From: Polia nebulosa
Lineage: Eukaryota; Arthropoda; Insecta; Lepidoptera; Noctuidae
DNA length: 64,000 nucleotides
Direction of reading: 5' to 3'
Assembly: GCA_951329385.1 (NCBI GenBank)
Contig: OX589608.1
Span: forward strand, 25,057,483 to 25,121,482
The position numbers and the translations under genes are program-made. Positions within the stretch are counted from its first letter, which is position 1; the number at the start of each line of letters is the position of its first letter. Of this stretch, positions 1 to 12,319 are shown piece by piece. Below the pieces are notes generated by a model. That model did no database searches. It was not told the DNA's origin and saw only the letters and a list, made by a program, of their open reading frames with translations.

Positions 1-375
1 GTTTCTTCTGTGAGAGGGGTAACAACTCCTATTTCTACACATGCTGGTGAAAAACTTTTCAAATGTGACGTCTGTCAGCGTTGCTTCAGTCAGAAAAGTC
101 ATTTAACAACTCACATTCGTACGCACACTAATGAAAAATCAAATGCTATATCTGTCATCGTTTCTCCTGTAAGAAAGTAATTTAACAAAATACATTCGAA
201 TACACGCTGGTGAAAATCTTTTCAAATGTGTCGTCTGTCAGTGTTGTTTTAATTTTAAAGTCATTTAACTACACATATTCGTATGCATTCTGGTGACAAA
301 CCTTTCAAATGCGACATCTGTCGGCGTTGTTTTAGTATGAAGTATAATTTAACACGTCGCATTTGTACTGTTTGA
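1..375 (+). pseudogene. C2H2 zinc-finger array remnant
   Basis: Three C2H2-type finger units can be read on the plus strand, each starting from a linker like HAGEK or HSGDKP followed by FKCDVCQRCF. They lie in different frames. The first is open from about base 38 to a stop at 178, the second stops near 269, and the third runs to a stop near 375 with its last histidine lost (RRICTV). The fingers closely resemble those of the ZAD zinc-finger gene ending at 28809, so this is probably a decayed paralogue or the broken 3' end of one. No start codon is visible and the array runs off the left edge. An intact gene is unlikely given three frame changes in 375 bases. Confidence 0.75.
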
Positions 376-1562
376 CCGTGCTAGCGTGGAGTGTTTTAAA
401 GTAAAGAGGTTTTATTTATTTATTAAACTTAATTTACAGTTAAGTAATACACAAGTAAGAATTACTGTACAATGGCGGGGTTTAGTTTACTTCAGAATTG
501 CATTACAAAATAAAAGTTAGATTAAGAAGATGTGTGGCTCAATAGGATGACGAAATAGAACTACGGTTGCACGTGACTGTCTAAAAAGACGGGTGTTTGC
601 GACCGGCCCTTTTTTGTGACACTTGAAAACTATGGGCTGGGCAACATTTGAAAGTGCAGATCTGCACTTCTCATGTTATTTGTTTTTATTTTACTAACAA
701 GGTTGGGTTATAACAGAACGAACACCTATTAAATTTATATGACCACTAGAGCACGCATATATAAACATGTAGGTGCGAATAGTTTATAATTTTCCCGGGT
801 TAATCATCGGCGCTAGTGCCGCGCAATGCGATGTTGTGTCAAATTGTACAAACAAGTTGGCATACCTACGCTGTTTCGATGATATCCGACAGATGGAGCT
901 GTATTATGATTAAATATTTTTTGTCTATTGATAGAAACTATTCGTAGATAAAATAAATATAGATAAAATGAGAAGAACAAGATTATAAATTGAGTTAGGT
1001 AGGTCAGCGTCTTTTTGTTTGAATGAAACGTACACCACTGGGGTTGAGTTCTTCATCTTACAAGTTGATATGTGTCAACACACTAGTACAATAGAATATA
1101 ATGTAACTTTATTTCATTGGTAAGTAGATGTAACATGTCACTTATAAATAAGATTTTTTCAAATTGCGTTTGGTGTATTTTTGTTTTGGCGCAGTATATC
1201 CGGGGGAGGGGGGTATTGCTAATTCTTTTCACACACGATAGTCACTAAAGCAAGTGTGAGAAGTGTTGGATGATAGTGATGTGAGTTTGTTGATCATATC
1301 GTGATGTAGATCGTGTAGGTACTCTGATATGCCAGGGGTCCTGCCCAAGCATTTCCCAGAGTATTTTTTGCAGGTCAGTATCAGGATTATTTCATGATTT
1401 CATGAAATACTTACATTTGGCATCAATTCTAACTGAGAGAGTTGTATTGATGATTTTAATGATAACAGTTCTGTAAATACGTACTTGCTAGGGCCGCGAA
1501 TCATATTTTGACCAAGATACAACCTGACACTGACCTGCAAATTGCAAAAAACTTAAGAAAAT
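376..1562. other. Non-coding stretch, no gene recognised
   Basis: AT-rich sequence without a convincing reading frame. It includes a short TTTATTTATTTATT run near 410-425. Nothing else was identified. Confidence 0.5.
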
Positions 1563-2745
1563 TTAAATTTCGCGGGCTACCCTGGAGCTTTCATCTGAAG
1601 TGCCATTCTGTTGTATTTTTAGTTTTCTATGATTGCTCTTGCTGTATCTCGGTAAGAGTTGTATGACTCCGTAATCAAGTACTGGTAGAAGGCACGTCTG
1701 TATAACAAGCAGTTTTGATTCAATGTTCACCTGCGATCGGTACCCTTTGATCGAATTTAGGGCACCTCTTACTCGTTTCGCTTTTTCTACTCTTTCTTTT
1801 GTGTGTTTGTTCATTGATAGGCTCTTGTCCAATATGACGCCAAGGTTTTAACTTCGTTCTTATATTCGATCCTTTCGTTTTTCAATTGGATGTAGTTTCT
1901 ATAATAGCTGTTTAGATTTCCTCGCCTACGTCTTTAGTGGGAAAACATGATACACTCCGTTTTGTCCACTTTGCTTTGTAGGCCCCATATCTTATAGTAA
2001 TCGGTGATTTCCTCCGCTGCCCATTCTGCACGCCTAGTGGTGTGGTCTGGTTGGTATTGAGAAAGCATTAGGCCTGCGATTCGTTGCTTTGTTATGTCAG
2101 CAACGTATAGATTGAAAAGTGGGTCCGAGAATCAAACCCTGCGGAACGCCGTGTGGTACCTTTTTTTCTGTATCTATTGTTGTTCTGAATCTGCCTTTGG
2201 TGGTTCTATTTGATAGGTAATTTTCTATTGTCTTTATAATGTTATTGCAGGCTCCAGCTTCGTAAAGTTTCTTTATTAGTCCTATATGATTTATAGAATC
2301 ATATGCACATTGTGTCCTTTCTCCAAAGCGTCAGTGATGCATTTGCCAGTTCTCAGTATTTGTGTTGCTGTCCCTCTATGACGAACGAATCCATGTTTAT
2401 GTTCCGGAATCAGTTCGTTGATTTCTGTGTTTATTCTCGAGAGAATGATGCGTTCGCCCATTTCCCCAGGATGTTAAGAAGGCAGATGGGTCTATATGAC
2501 TTAGGTTGTGTAGTCTTTTCCTGGCTTGTGCAGAAAGATGCATGTGCTTTCCTTGCATCTCTTTGGAAAGTATCCGGTGTTGATAATATAGTCCATTATT
2601 CGTTTGAATGTGGCTATCATCGTATCACCTCCCAATTTAAGAAAGTCCGCCCTTATTCCGTCAGGGTCAGGTGCTTTTTGGTTTTTGAATTTTCGAAGAT
2701 CTGTTTTTAACTCTGCGTGTGTTGTTGCCTCTAATGGTTAGAACG
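1563..2745 (-). pseudogene. Degenerate non-LTR reverse transcriptase (Jockey/CR1-like)
   Basis: Reverse-transcriptase blocks are readable on the minus strand across several frames. Near 2650-2720 there is KNQKAPDPDGIRADFL, the usual start of the RT domain. Near 2480-2600 is a block ending in HKPGKD. Near 2150-2320 is AYDSINHIGLIKKLYEAG, followed by VPHGVPQGLILGPTF, the conserved GVPQG motif. The last open piece (1563-1832) matches the region after RT, with a VQTCLLPVLDYG-like stretch. Frame changes and stops separate the blocks, so it cannot encode a working protein. The 5' endonuclease is absent. Confidence 0.75.
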
Positions 2746-2756
2746 GTGTGGCCCGC

Positions 2757-2850
2757 TGATAGACAGACGGACGGACGGACAGACGGAAAGACGGACGGAC
2801 GACCAGCGGAGGTTTAGTAATAGGGTCCCGTTGGTTAAATGAGGATGAGT
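2757..2850 (+). repeat. Dispersed repeat tail (GGGTCCCGTT family), partial
   Basis: A run of GACGGACGGACAGACGG-type repeats is followed by GGTTTAGTAATAGGGTCCCGTT. The same tail is seen in fuller copies at 20990-21263, 31976-32113 and, inverted, 49919-50067. Confidence 0.65.
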
Positions 2851-2974
2851 TTCTCTGGATTTTAATCTTCACGGGAAATAGCCCACGTTTAAATAATGAC
2901 CTCGTCCACTAGATTGTCTATGATCTCCAGTTCTGTGTTGCAATTTTCTAAGTGGGATAGCCTTTGAGGTGTTT

Positions 2975-3265
2975 TTTTCATAGCTCTCTTGGCCTTCCTC
3001 TACTCCTATAGCCATCCACATCCATACACAAAACTTTCTTCACGGCATTTTCTTCATTCCTCCGCATCACATGCCCATACCACAACAACCGATTTCCCCA
3101 GAACTGTTCAGACAGCGATGCCACTTTCAAACTTCCTCTGATATACTCATTCCTAATTCTATGCATGCGCGTAACACCACACATCGCCCTTAGCATTTTC
3201 ATCTCAGCTGCATGCAATTACTTTTCATTCATCCCTTTTGTGGCCCAACACGAGCAACCAAGTTA
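2975..3265 (-). pseudogene. 3' fragment of an RTE-clade LINE
   Basis: The minus strand encodes about 79 residues closely matching the C-terminal end of the RTE open reading frame at 44566-47634, including AEMKMLRAMCGVTRM, WYGHVMRRNEEN and CMDVDGYRSRGRP. It is cut at both ends: the RT core is missing and the reading ends shortly after RGRP. This is a typical 5'-truncated LINE copy from the same family. Confidence 0.85.
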
Positions 3266-4493
3266 ACATCGTCTGGTACCTGTGATTTAAAGTTTTAATT
3301 GTGAATTGATATTTTATTTTGATAAGTTTTGTTTGATTGTTGGTTAATTATCTAAGTATAATGTATTAATGTCATTTTAGCCATTTAGATAAGTTTGTGT
3401 GCATCATTTTATTACATTGAATGATATTTAGAAGTAAAGAAATATAAGTATAAATGTGTTTGTTACGTAGTCACGCCAGAAACGGCTGAACTGATCTGGA
3501 TGGAATTTATAATAGTAGTTCTCTTGGTATAACTTTTGTCTTTCACGCGGGCGAAACCGCTCGCAGAAGCTATTGATGTGTATAACTCCAGCTTCCTCAT
3601 ATGTGATAGAATAATTCTACCTATGCTAATATTTAAGGCATAATAGCAGCAATCAAAGTTCCCAGACTTAATTTAGCTGCCACAAAAACTTCGTTAATAT
3701 GAGTCGTTTAGTGTGTTACAGGTCACTGTCAGATTGTATCTTGATCAAAGATGATTCGCGACCATCACAAATATGTATAAACAGAATTAGAATCATTATA
3801 CATCTCTCTAAGTTAGAATTGGTCAATTGAATGACTTTTTCATGAAATCGTGACATTTGAGAACAATTATATACATATGGCAAATCTAAAGCAACATCGA
3901 ATCAGAACAATTGTTTAGTTTTCTTTCATCCTATGTTAATTAAACACACAATGTGACTACAAAAAAACCGCAATACTTACATAGTACCTACGATAAAAGT
4001 GTGTAGTTGGCTCCCAGTCTATAATCTAGTTCAAACTACTTCGAACTGATAATATAGCGCACGGGACGGCAACACCGCTCCTTACCTCTTCCGAAGCAAT
4101 AATTTGAATTTTTGGCGCGGAAACTTTTCTTTTGTTTATTACGTGGAAACTACAAGGCCTAGAGGTTCGAAAATTTTGCTGCCTTTGGCTGCTATTATGC
4201 CTTAACTTTTGAGCTATAATACATAATCAAAACAACAATGCAGTGCATTTCAATGTAGAAATAAAGGAGTACGTCTAACTACCGTAGAGAAAAAAGGGTG
4301 ACAGTGGAACAAACCCTTACGCCTGCTAATTGTAACTAGACTAAAACTAGATAGTATGTATGTGTGTGTGTTGTAATTTAAGGGAAGGAATATAACATTA
4401 TGAATAAAAGAATGAAATGAGAAAACACCGTTTTATTTTTTTTATAAGTAGCTAGGTACCCTTCGAAAATCGTAGGTACAGGTCTCCCAAAGT
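3266..4493. other. Non-coding stretch with short repeat fragments
   Basis: No gene recognised. At about 3470-3590 lies a dispersed repeat end with TTTCACGCGGGCGAAACCGC followed by AGCT; an inverted relative sits at about 32940-33030. The remainder is AT-rich and unassigned. Confidence 0.5.
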
Positions 4494-4660
4494 GATAATG
4501 CGCATAGAAATCTTCGTCACTGTTCGGCAACGGTCGTATTCCCCGAGCGTCGGAAGACGGTATGTATATAGAGTGGTTAAGTGCATTGTTTAGGGCTCTT
4601 ACGATTCAATGATTCCGGGAATACGACAATTAGTGAAGATCTGCATGCGCATTATTAATT
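4494..4660. repeat. Imperfect inverted repeat (MITE-like)
   Basis: Two arms of about 45 bases face each other. The left begins GATAATGCGCAT and ends CGTATTCCCC. The right begins GGGAATACGAC and ends GCGCATTATTA. Arms match with several mismatches and indels; no target duplication was found. Confidence 0.5.
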
Positions 4661-4990
4661 TGGGAATACTGTACGTTTGAATTAATTCTAACAAAGTTGC
4701 TGCCATGTAGGTAATTTAGAATCATAGTATAAGTAATAACGGCGAATGATTTCGACGACACGGTTGGCGCAGTGGTTGAGCGTTCGGCTGCTGTTGTAAA
4801 GTTCCTGGTAATGAACTCACGTCTGTGGAAAATGGCGTTGCTAATGCAGAAAAAAACACACGTGACTGTATTACTAGTAGTACCTACATTTAAAACTGAG
4901 TGGCGGCTCGGAACACAAGGCGAGTCGCTGCGCAGTAACAACTCATGTGACAGCGGGGGTGAAGAGATGTAGTAATCTTGAAGTAGTTGT

Positions 4991-4998
4991 AGTGTAAG
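4991..4998 (+). repeat. Left 8-bp target-site duplication of the hAT element
   Basis: AGTGTAAG immediately precedes the TIR starting TAGGGCTGCCATC and is repeated exactly at 6057-6064 after the other TIR. Confidence 0.85.
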
Positions 4999-6056
4999 TA
5001 GGGCTGCCATCACCTAAATTGCCGACCCCGGACAAACACTTCAAAAACCCCGGACATTTGGATGAAATTCAGTATTTATCCCGGACATCCCAGAAAAAAA
5101 AAACAATAAAAATAAAATGTATTCATTTAAACAGCTTGTTTGCTAGTTATTTAACAATGTTTGACACAATCAACTTAAACTACTGTTTAACAAATAAAAT
5201 AGTCAACATTTTACACTCTTCTATTTATGAGGTAATTAAAAAATATATAATTATAATTTTTGGTTTTTTAAATAACAAACTAAACTACATACATATGTCT
5301 CAACAAATTTTATGTCATATATGTAGTTCCGTTGGGTAGGTTAAGTACCTATCCAAACCCTAAGGTATTCATAAATTCTAAATTAAAAATTATTAACAAG
5401 TTAAAATTATAACGAGATCAAAATCAACACAAAAAAAATAAAAAATATTTTTTTTTACATATTTTGGTATTTTTCAGACTTTCCAATTTTCTTTAAAATA
5501 TCTTTCTTTTCCAACAAGAATTTGTAAAAGTCGGAGCAACTTAGGTCCTTAAAATTATATTTAATTTTGATCAGAGAAGAAACCGTGTGTGTGTTTAGCG
5601 AGTTTCTCTCCTTCGTCCATTGCTGCGAGATTAGTGAAAAGACTCTCTCTACGTTCGCATTGTGAGCTGGTATACAAAAATAATATAGAATAGAATAGAA
5701 TAAAATATTAATATTGTGCAATTTTAAGAAGTTCAGAATATAAATGGGCATTAGGCGTTTTAAAAAAAATCAGCCATAGCTGGTTTGCGCTTAACAGTTT
5801 ATCTCCGTCACTAAGGCTCAAGCTAAAAGCTTTTTGAAGCGTAGGAGTTAGCTTGGTTGCGCTTACCAATTACGAATGAATTTTTAACTAAGATTTGTTT
5901 AGATTTATCGCTTATCTTTTAATTAATTGGGAATCCCCTGACACTAAAAGTGTCCGGGTTTCACCCGGACACTTTTTGCCAGCCCCGCCCGGACGCTCCC
6001 CGGACGCCCTCTAAACTAGGACAAATCCGGGGAAACCCGGACGGATGGCAGCCCTA
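4999..6056 (-). mobile_element. hAT-superfamily DNA transposon, defective
   Basis: The element is bounded by perfect 13-bp terminal inverted repeats, TAGGGCTGCCATC at 4999-5011 and its complement at 6044-6056. It is flanked by the 8-bp duplication AGTGTAAG, the hallmark duplication length of hAT elements. Subterminal sequence is rich in CCCGGAC and GTCCGGG motifs on both sides. At 1058 bp it is too short for a full hAT transposase gene and carries only its C-terminal part. The right half was later included in a three-fold tandem duplication. Confidence 0.9.
5455..5751 (-). pseudogene. hAT transposase C-terminal dimerisation domain fragment
   Basis: The open piece contains CIPAHNANVERVFSLIS and QQWTKERNSLNTHTV, the conserved NxxxERxFSxxxxxxxxxRxxL signature of the hAT C-terminal dimerisation region. 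The catalytic RNase H-like core is not present. A separate short open frame at about 5752-5870 (SLSDGDKLLSANQLW) looks like another piece of the same protein in a different frame. Not functional. Confidence 0.8.
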
Positions 6057-8124
6057 AGTGTAAGTAATAACCCACTTCAAACAAAAAAAAAAGAGAAGGA
6101 TCTTCATTCGACAGTACCTATTTTTTTTTTTTATTTGTTACTTCAGAACTTTTTTCAAGGTGAACCGATTTTGATGATTCTTTTTTTTATTTGAAAGCTG
6201 GTGCTTCTCATGTGTCTCATTTAAATTTGGTAAAGACCTGTTGAAGAACTTCGGAGATACACAAAGGAACTCTTCAATAAATTATAGCAAACCTTCTGGA
6301 ATAGCTGCAAGCGCATGTTTGTTTATTGTTTACCACTTCACATAACTTAACATTACGCTGATACGCTCATAAGGGTACACAGATTTGTACAGTTCACACT
6401 TACATACCCTAATGTCACCAATTATGTTCAAATTCCATAATTTTTAGGCTATCAATTCGGACAAAACTTTACTATTTAGTTTTAGTTATGGCGTACAACA
6501 ACTAAAAAGTGAACAAATTGTGCAATTTTAAGAAGTTCAGAATATAAATGGGCATTAGGCGTTTTAAAAAAATTCAGCCATAGCTGGTTTGCGCTTAACA
6601 GTTTATCTCCGTCACTAAGGCTCAAGCTAAAAGCTTTTTGAAGCGTAGGAGTTAGCTTGGTTGCGCTTACCAATTACGAATGAATTTTTAACTAAGATTT
6701 GTTTAGATTTATCGCTTATCTTTTAATTAATTGGGAATCCCCTGACACTAAAAGTGTCCGGGTTTCACCCGGACACTTTTTGCCAGCCCCGCCCGGACGC
6801 TCCCCGGACGCCCTCTAAACTAGGACAAATCCGGGGAAACCCGGACGGATGGCAGCCCTAAGTGTAAGTAATAACCCACTTCAAACAAAAAAAAAAGAGA
6901 AGGATCTTCATTCGACAGTACCTATTTTTTTTTTTTATTTGTTACTTCAGAACTTTTTTCAAGGTGAACCGATTTTGATGATTCTTTTTTTTATTTGAAA
7001 GCTGGTGCTTCTCATGTGTCTCATTTAAATTTGGTAAAGACCTGTTGAAGAACTTCGGAGATACACAAAGGAACTCTTCAATAAATTATAGCAAACCTTC
7101 TGGAATAGCTGCAAGCGCATGTTTGTTTATTGTTTACCACTTCACATAACTTAACATTACGCTGATACGCTCATAAGGGTACACAGATTTGTACAGTTCA
7201 CACTTACATACCCTAATGTCACCAATTATGTTCAAATTCCATAATTTTTAGGCTATCAATTCGGACAAAACTTTACTATTTAGTTTTAGTTATGGCGTAC
7301 AACAACTAAAAAGTGAACAAATTGTGCAATTTTAAGAAGTTCAGAATATAAATGGGCATTAGGCGTTTTAAAAAAATTCAGCCATAGCTGGTTTGCGCTT
7401 AACAGTTTATCTCCGTCACTAAGGCTCAAGCTAAAAGCTTTTTGAAGCGTAGGAGTTAGCTTGGTTGCGCTTACCAATTACGAATGAATTTTTAACTAAG
7501 ATTTGTTTAGATTTATCGCTTATCTTTTAATTAATTGGGAATCCCCTGACACTAAAAGTGTCCGGGTTTCACCCGGACACTTTTTGCCAGCCCCGCCCGG
7601 ACGCTCCCCGGACGCCCTCTAAACTAGGACAAATCCGGGGAAACCCGGACGGATGGCAGCCCTAAGTGTAAGTAATAACCCACTTCAAACAAAAAAAAAA
7701 GAGAAGGATCTTCATTCGACAGTACCTATTTTTTTTTTTTATTTGTTACTTCAGAACTTTTTTCAAGGTGAACCGATTTTGATGATTCTTTTTTTTATTT
7801 GAAAGCTGGTGCTTCTCATGTGTCTCATTTAAATTTGGTAAAGACCTGTTGAAGAACTTCGGAGATACACAAAGGAACTCTTTAATAAATTATAGCAAAC
7901 CTTCTGGAATAGCTGCAAGCGCATGTCTGTTTATTGTTTACCACTTCACATAACTTAACATTACGCTGATACGCTCATAAGGGTACACAGATTTGTACAG
8001 TTCACACTTACATACCCTAATGTCACCAATTATGTTCAAATTCCATAATTTTTAGGCTATCAATTCGGACAAAACTTTACTATTTAGTTTTAGTTATGGC
8101 GTACAACAACTAAAAAGTGAACAA
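5716..8124. repeat. Three tandem copies of an 804-bp unit
   Basis: Units begin at about 5716, 6520 and 7324, and the last ends at 8124. Each contains the right part of the hAT element, its terminal inverted repeat, the flanking AGTGTAAG and about 450 bp of a dispersed repeat related to 10020-10480. Copies differ by only a few bases (for example a single base near 5768, and CTTTAATAA for CTTCAATAA near 7880). This indicates a very recent segmental duplication, or possibly an assembly duplication. Confidence 0.95.
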
Positions 8125-8161
8125 TTAAAACCCGTTTTTTCAAAAAAAATCAAAATAAAAT

Positions 8162-8572
8162 AACGCTGATGCCTGCTATCTGGATGCCACTGAGGAGCTC
8201 TTAAACAAGCTTGAGCGCTTGCCAAACCTGTGCATTCGTTTTGTTTTTGGTCTACGGAAATTCGACCATGTTTCTCAGTTTCGCAAGGATCTCAAGTGGC
8301 TCCCTATCCGTCTTCGCAGGAACACTCGGATATTATGTCTCCTGTACAACATCCTTTGTAATCCTAAATATCCTGGCTACCTGCGTGATCGTTTTTCGTT
8401 CACTCGCCCTGCCGACGCCCGTTGTAGATCCCGCCTTAAGCATCATCTCAATTTCCCAACCCATAAAACCCATTTCTATTCCTACTCCTCTGTTCATGCG
8501 GTACGATTGTGGAACTCACTTCCGCCTAATATCCGTGATTCTAAAACTGTCTACCAATTCAAGAAAAAATAA
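8162..8572 (+). pseudogene. C-terminal fragment of a Jockey/CR1-like LINE ORF2
   Basis: An open frame of about 136 codons ends at TAA. It contains CIRFVFGLRKFDHVSQFRK, LKWLPIRLRRNTRILCLLYN and AVRLWNSLPPNIR, the conserved region after reverse transcriptase in many insect LINEs. It begins just after the 804-bp tandem array and has no upstream RT domain. The fragment is uninterrupted, but it is only the tail of a protein of roughly 900 residues. Confidence 0.8.
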
Positions 8573-9099
8573 TGAAGAAACAAAACTAGAAACACCGACT
8601 TTTCTAGAAACACCGACTTTCTCTTGAACTAACTTGGGGCTGCAGCCAGGTGGGTGTCTCTGTGGAAGGTGGCAATGTGAGCTGTGTTTCGGTAAAGGAT
8701 GGCAATGTAGGCTAGGTCTCAGTGGAGTTTGGTAATGCAGGCTGTGTCGAAAGGAAGGGTGGAAGATCAAAGGTCTGTGATTCAGGTTCCAGACGGAAAG
8801 GAGATGGAACATCTTCAAGCCATTAAGAATGAACTAGGAGCTGCGAACTGAGGGATGTTTTTTTGATTTACTGGGTGAGGATAAAACAAGATCGGGTGCT
8901 GCAATTCTAGAATCAACAGGGACCACAGTTTCTACTGAGAGTATCTGTAAAATATAACACAAATAAACCTATAACCAATGATTTCAAAGGGAAGGTTACG
9001 CCCATCTGGACATTTTACGTAAACCTTCTTCATACAAGCAGAAAGTAGCGCCATTTGTGATAACTCATACAAACTAGGTTGGATAGGTCGACGACGTAA
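8573..9099. other. Non-coding stretch
   Basis: No gene recognised. Two short pieces, GAAACACCGACTTTTCTAG and GAAACACCGACTTTCTC (about 8588-8625), belong to the hairpin repeat family seen at 10488-10682. A region of imperfect GTGGAAGGTGGCAATGT repeats lies near 8660-8740. Confidence 0.45.
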
Positions 9100-9560
9100 C
9101 ATGCGTACATGATTTTCGAAAAAGGAGGAGGTTCTATGTTCGACTGTATGTATGTTTTTTTTTTATTTTTATTTATGTCCACCGATTTCTCTGTCAGTTG
9201 TGGACAGGTTTTCAAAATTATTTTTTTATCCGAAAGAATATACTCCCGAGGTGGTCCCATACAAATTTTATCGAAATTGCTTCAGCGCTTTTTGAAATAC
9301 TGAACAAAAACGAAAAATACGTATAAATAGATGACGTTTTGGTTTTCTCCAATTAAGAGTATGTTTAAATTCCACGTTCCATGTTATTGGGGTTTTTCGT
9401 TCTAGGGTAAGTATAATAACTAAAAAGTGAATAATAAAAAACTTTTTTACAAAAAATACAACCGACAAAAAAAAAGAAAATACACTATTTAAAAATAACT
9501 TTAACTTCGGAAGTCGGTGTCAAATAACGAAGAAATAGAATACAAAGAAGAAGTAAAAAT
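9100..9560 (+). repeat. Dispersed repeat, copy 1 (GGAGGAGGTTCT family)
   Basis: Starts TTTTCGAAAAAGGAGGAGG and passes through CTCCCGAGGTGGTCCCAT and CATGTTATTGGGG. It ends at ACTAAAAAGTGAATAATAAA and one arm of the GAAGTCGGTGT hairpin. The same order appears inverted at 23464-23950, so this is one family of about 450 bp. Confidence 0.75.
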
Positions 9561-9871
9561 AATTTTAGTAGAGTGAATCTTTTAAAGAGGTAATTAAGAA
9601 AAACCGTCATTTTTAACCGACTTTGAAAAAGGAGGAGCCTAGAATGTCGTAGGTATATCACAACGTCCTTCAAAGAAGGGAATCGACCCGAGTGAGAATC
9701 ACGCAAATAATTTAACAAAAAGTAGTGCTACAATGCTACGCGAATCATTTCGATTCTACCACGTGAAATACATTAATTTCAATGTAATTAACTCTACTAA
9801 TAAAATATAACACTACACATTTATTGATTCTCAGGCGGTAAGAACTTCGCCGGGTTAGCTGCTAGTATGTA

Positions 9872-10004
9872 CAGTTCTCGCCAAACATCTTGGCCGCCCT
9901 GAAGTTGAATTTCCGATGCGCAAGGCGCAGCGCGAGTATGAGATTTACTACTGCGCAGCCATTGTAGCGAACTTCAGAGCGGCCAAGAAGTTTGGCGAGA
10001 ACTG
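9872..10004. mobile_element. Short Tc1/mariner-type MITE
   Basis: A 133-bp element with about 36-bp inverted ends, starting CAGTTCTCGCCAAAC on the left and ending GTTTGGCGAGAACTG on the right. It is flanked by TA on both sides (9870-9871, 10005-10006). CAGT ends and a TA duplication are typical of Tc1/mariner elements. No coding capacity. Confidence 0.8.
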
Positions 10005-10019
10005 TATTTGATAAATGAT

Positions 10020-10690
10020 TTTATTTTTAAGCGACTTCGAAAAAAGGAGGAGGTTCTCAATTCGACTGTATTTTTTTTAATGAGTAACTTTATCATAACT
10101 TTTTCCTAGGTAACCGATTTTGATGATTTTTTTTTTATTTGAAAGCTGGTGCTTCACATGTGGTCCCATTTTAATTTGGTGAAGATCTGGGGAAGAACTT
10201 CGGAGATACACAATGGAACTCTTCAATAAATAATAGCAAACCTTCCAGAATTGCTGCAATCGCATGACTGTGTCTGTCAATATTGTTTTCACCACTTCAC
10301 AACATTACATCACGCTGATACGCTCTAAAGGGGTATACAGATTTGTACCTACAGTTCACCCTGATACACCCCAATTTCACCAACTGTGTTCAAATGCCCC
10401 ATTTTTGGGGCTATCAATTCGGGCATAACTTTACTATTAATTTAGTTTTCTAATGTGGTACAACAGCTAAAAAGTGAAAAATAAAAACTTTTTACAAAAA
10501 AAAAAAAATACAACCGACTTCCCTAAATAATACTAAAAAATGCAAAATAACTTTAATTTCGGAAGTCGGTGTCAAATAACGAAAAGAAACCAAACTAGAA
10601 ACACCGACTTCCGAAATTAAAGTTATTTTGCATTTTTTAGTATTATCTATGGAAGTCGGTTGTATTTTTTTTTTGTAAAAAGTTTTTTTG
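10020..10690 (+). repeat. Dispersed repeat copy with terminal hairpin
   Basis: Begins GCGACTTCGAAAAAAGGAGG. It then follows the same order as the non-hAT part of the 804-bp unit: AACCGATTTTGATGATT, GAAAGCTGGTGCTTC, GAACTTCGGAGATACACAA. It ends in an inverted repeat (10488-10682). Confidence 0.75.
10488..10682. repeat. Large hairpin, about 82-bp arms
   Basis: The left arm (about 10488-10572) and right arm (about 10600-10682) are near-perfect complements around a 27-base loop. Shared landmarks are ACAACCGACTTCC, GCAAAATAACTTTAATTTCGG and GAAGTCGGTGT. Relatives are at 23466-23637 and 32401-32590. Confidence 0.85.
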
Positions 10691-12319
10691 TAAATTGATT
10701 TTAATAACACTTTTACACATCAACATTTTTTGAAGTGAAAACTTCTTTAACGGCGTTGAGCAGTTTTCTTGGGATGGGTATAAAATGGTAAACTCGCGTC
10801 AGGACACGTGACCTGATCGGAAATTCGTAAGACCGAGTTTTCACTTCTGCCGGCACTCCCGCAGTGCAACCCGTTGTTTTTTTTTTGTCAGTTTTAACTA
10901 GATGAGGCCTTAGAGTTGAAACAAGTGTATTTTCAGAAAATATTAAATGGTACCAATTCTGTTGTGCACAAACTAAACTTAATTTAGGCTATTGCTAGAT
11001 ATATTTTTCTCTCTAATAAAACAAGAAAACGACGAACGTAAATAAGAACTGTCAAATTTAGTTGAACTAATATTTCCATACAAATTAGGGTACCTACACG
11101 TAAAAACATGTCGACTAAAAACACGGTAAAACACAGGGCGTAAACTAGTTTGACGTCTCTAACTTAGTTCATAGCAATAGCCTTTTAGTAAAAGATAGCG
11201 ATTCTCTAATTTAAATTTAGGGGAATCTGTTGTACCTAGGCCAGTTTTTTGAATTTTGTTTTTTTTACAAAATAATGGTGCCAGCTACACCTGTCCTGTG
11301 TGCATGTATATAAAGATCGTTTAATTAACTACATAATTCATTCATAAAACTGTGTACATTTTCAAAAACCTGAAGCCACTAGGCACTTGAAAAAAAAGGG
11401 AAAACTGTCCTAGGTACAACAAACCAGACGTACCTTGGAACGTGTCCGTTGTACCTTGGTCAGAGCTGGTTAAAATCGAGATAAACACTTTTGTTAGCTA
11501 TAATTTATTTATTTTCTGTTGAAATAATATTAGTAATAATTAGTTAATCACATGAAAATTTGCAATTAACAATAATTACAGTTATTGACAAAAATATTTA
11601 TGTCAAGTATTTTTTTTTAAAAAAAGCTTCACCCATCTATTTTGTGCCAATTATTATTGACAATATTTTGGCATCGAATCACGTAATTTTAACTTGCAAC
11701 CTAATTATTTTCTTATATTCTTATCCCTTAACATAAATTCTAATTAAACATCCAAAAACCGCAGGATTACACAAAAATAAATAATAATAAAAAACTTGAG
11801 AAGTTGCAACAAAAATAAACTTTATTATATTAAGATAGGACAAAAAAAAAATGTCATACTCAGACTTTCAATTACTATTTTGAGATCAATTATTACTTAT
11901 ATTTAATTCAAGAAGAAATCACAGTATATCTCAATTCCTGAATTAAGATAAACTCCTCTTTTTGCCTTCACTAAAACTGCATTTTCATTAATTTTTGTGT
12001 CGAGCACAGGTCCTTTAATTTTTTCCTTGTTTTACGGCATTTTACCTATAACAATGTAATATGTTTTTTTTAAATACAATACAATTATACTCATAAAAAC
12101 GTATGTAAATATTTGTTGACCTATTTTCGACCAAAATGATGTACCCTTGCCAGTGACCGAGGTACATCCTAAGTTGGGTGGCTAAGGTACAACATCGCGA
12201 CAACTTCACAAGCTTTATAAACCCACTTGCGATTGAGGTTAGGATCTGAGACTCAAGCTATCTAGTAGCTAGATATACTAAGATTAGATTCTAAATAAAA
12301 TAGTTTTCACACACATGCA
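10691..12319. other. Long AT-rich stretch without a recognised gene
   Basis: No coding sequence supported on either strand. Short inverted words GTTGTACCTAGG (about 11230) and CCTAGGTACAAC (about 11408) are present, but no clear element boundary could be drawn. Confidence 0.45.

Noticed and set aside
4755..4985. A tRNA-like stretch (GGTTGGCGCAGTGGTTGAGCG) suggesting a SINE head
   Set aside because: The A-box resemblance is good, but no B box follows at the right spacing and the body does not match the SINE at 61918-62100.
11225..12200. Inverted words GTTGTACCTAGG and CCTAGGTACAAC suggesting an element
   Set aside because: Only 12 bases match and repeated GTACAAC words occur around; no boundaries or flanking duplication.
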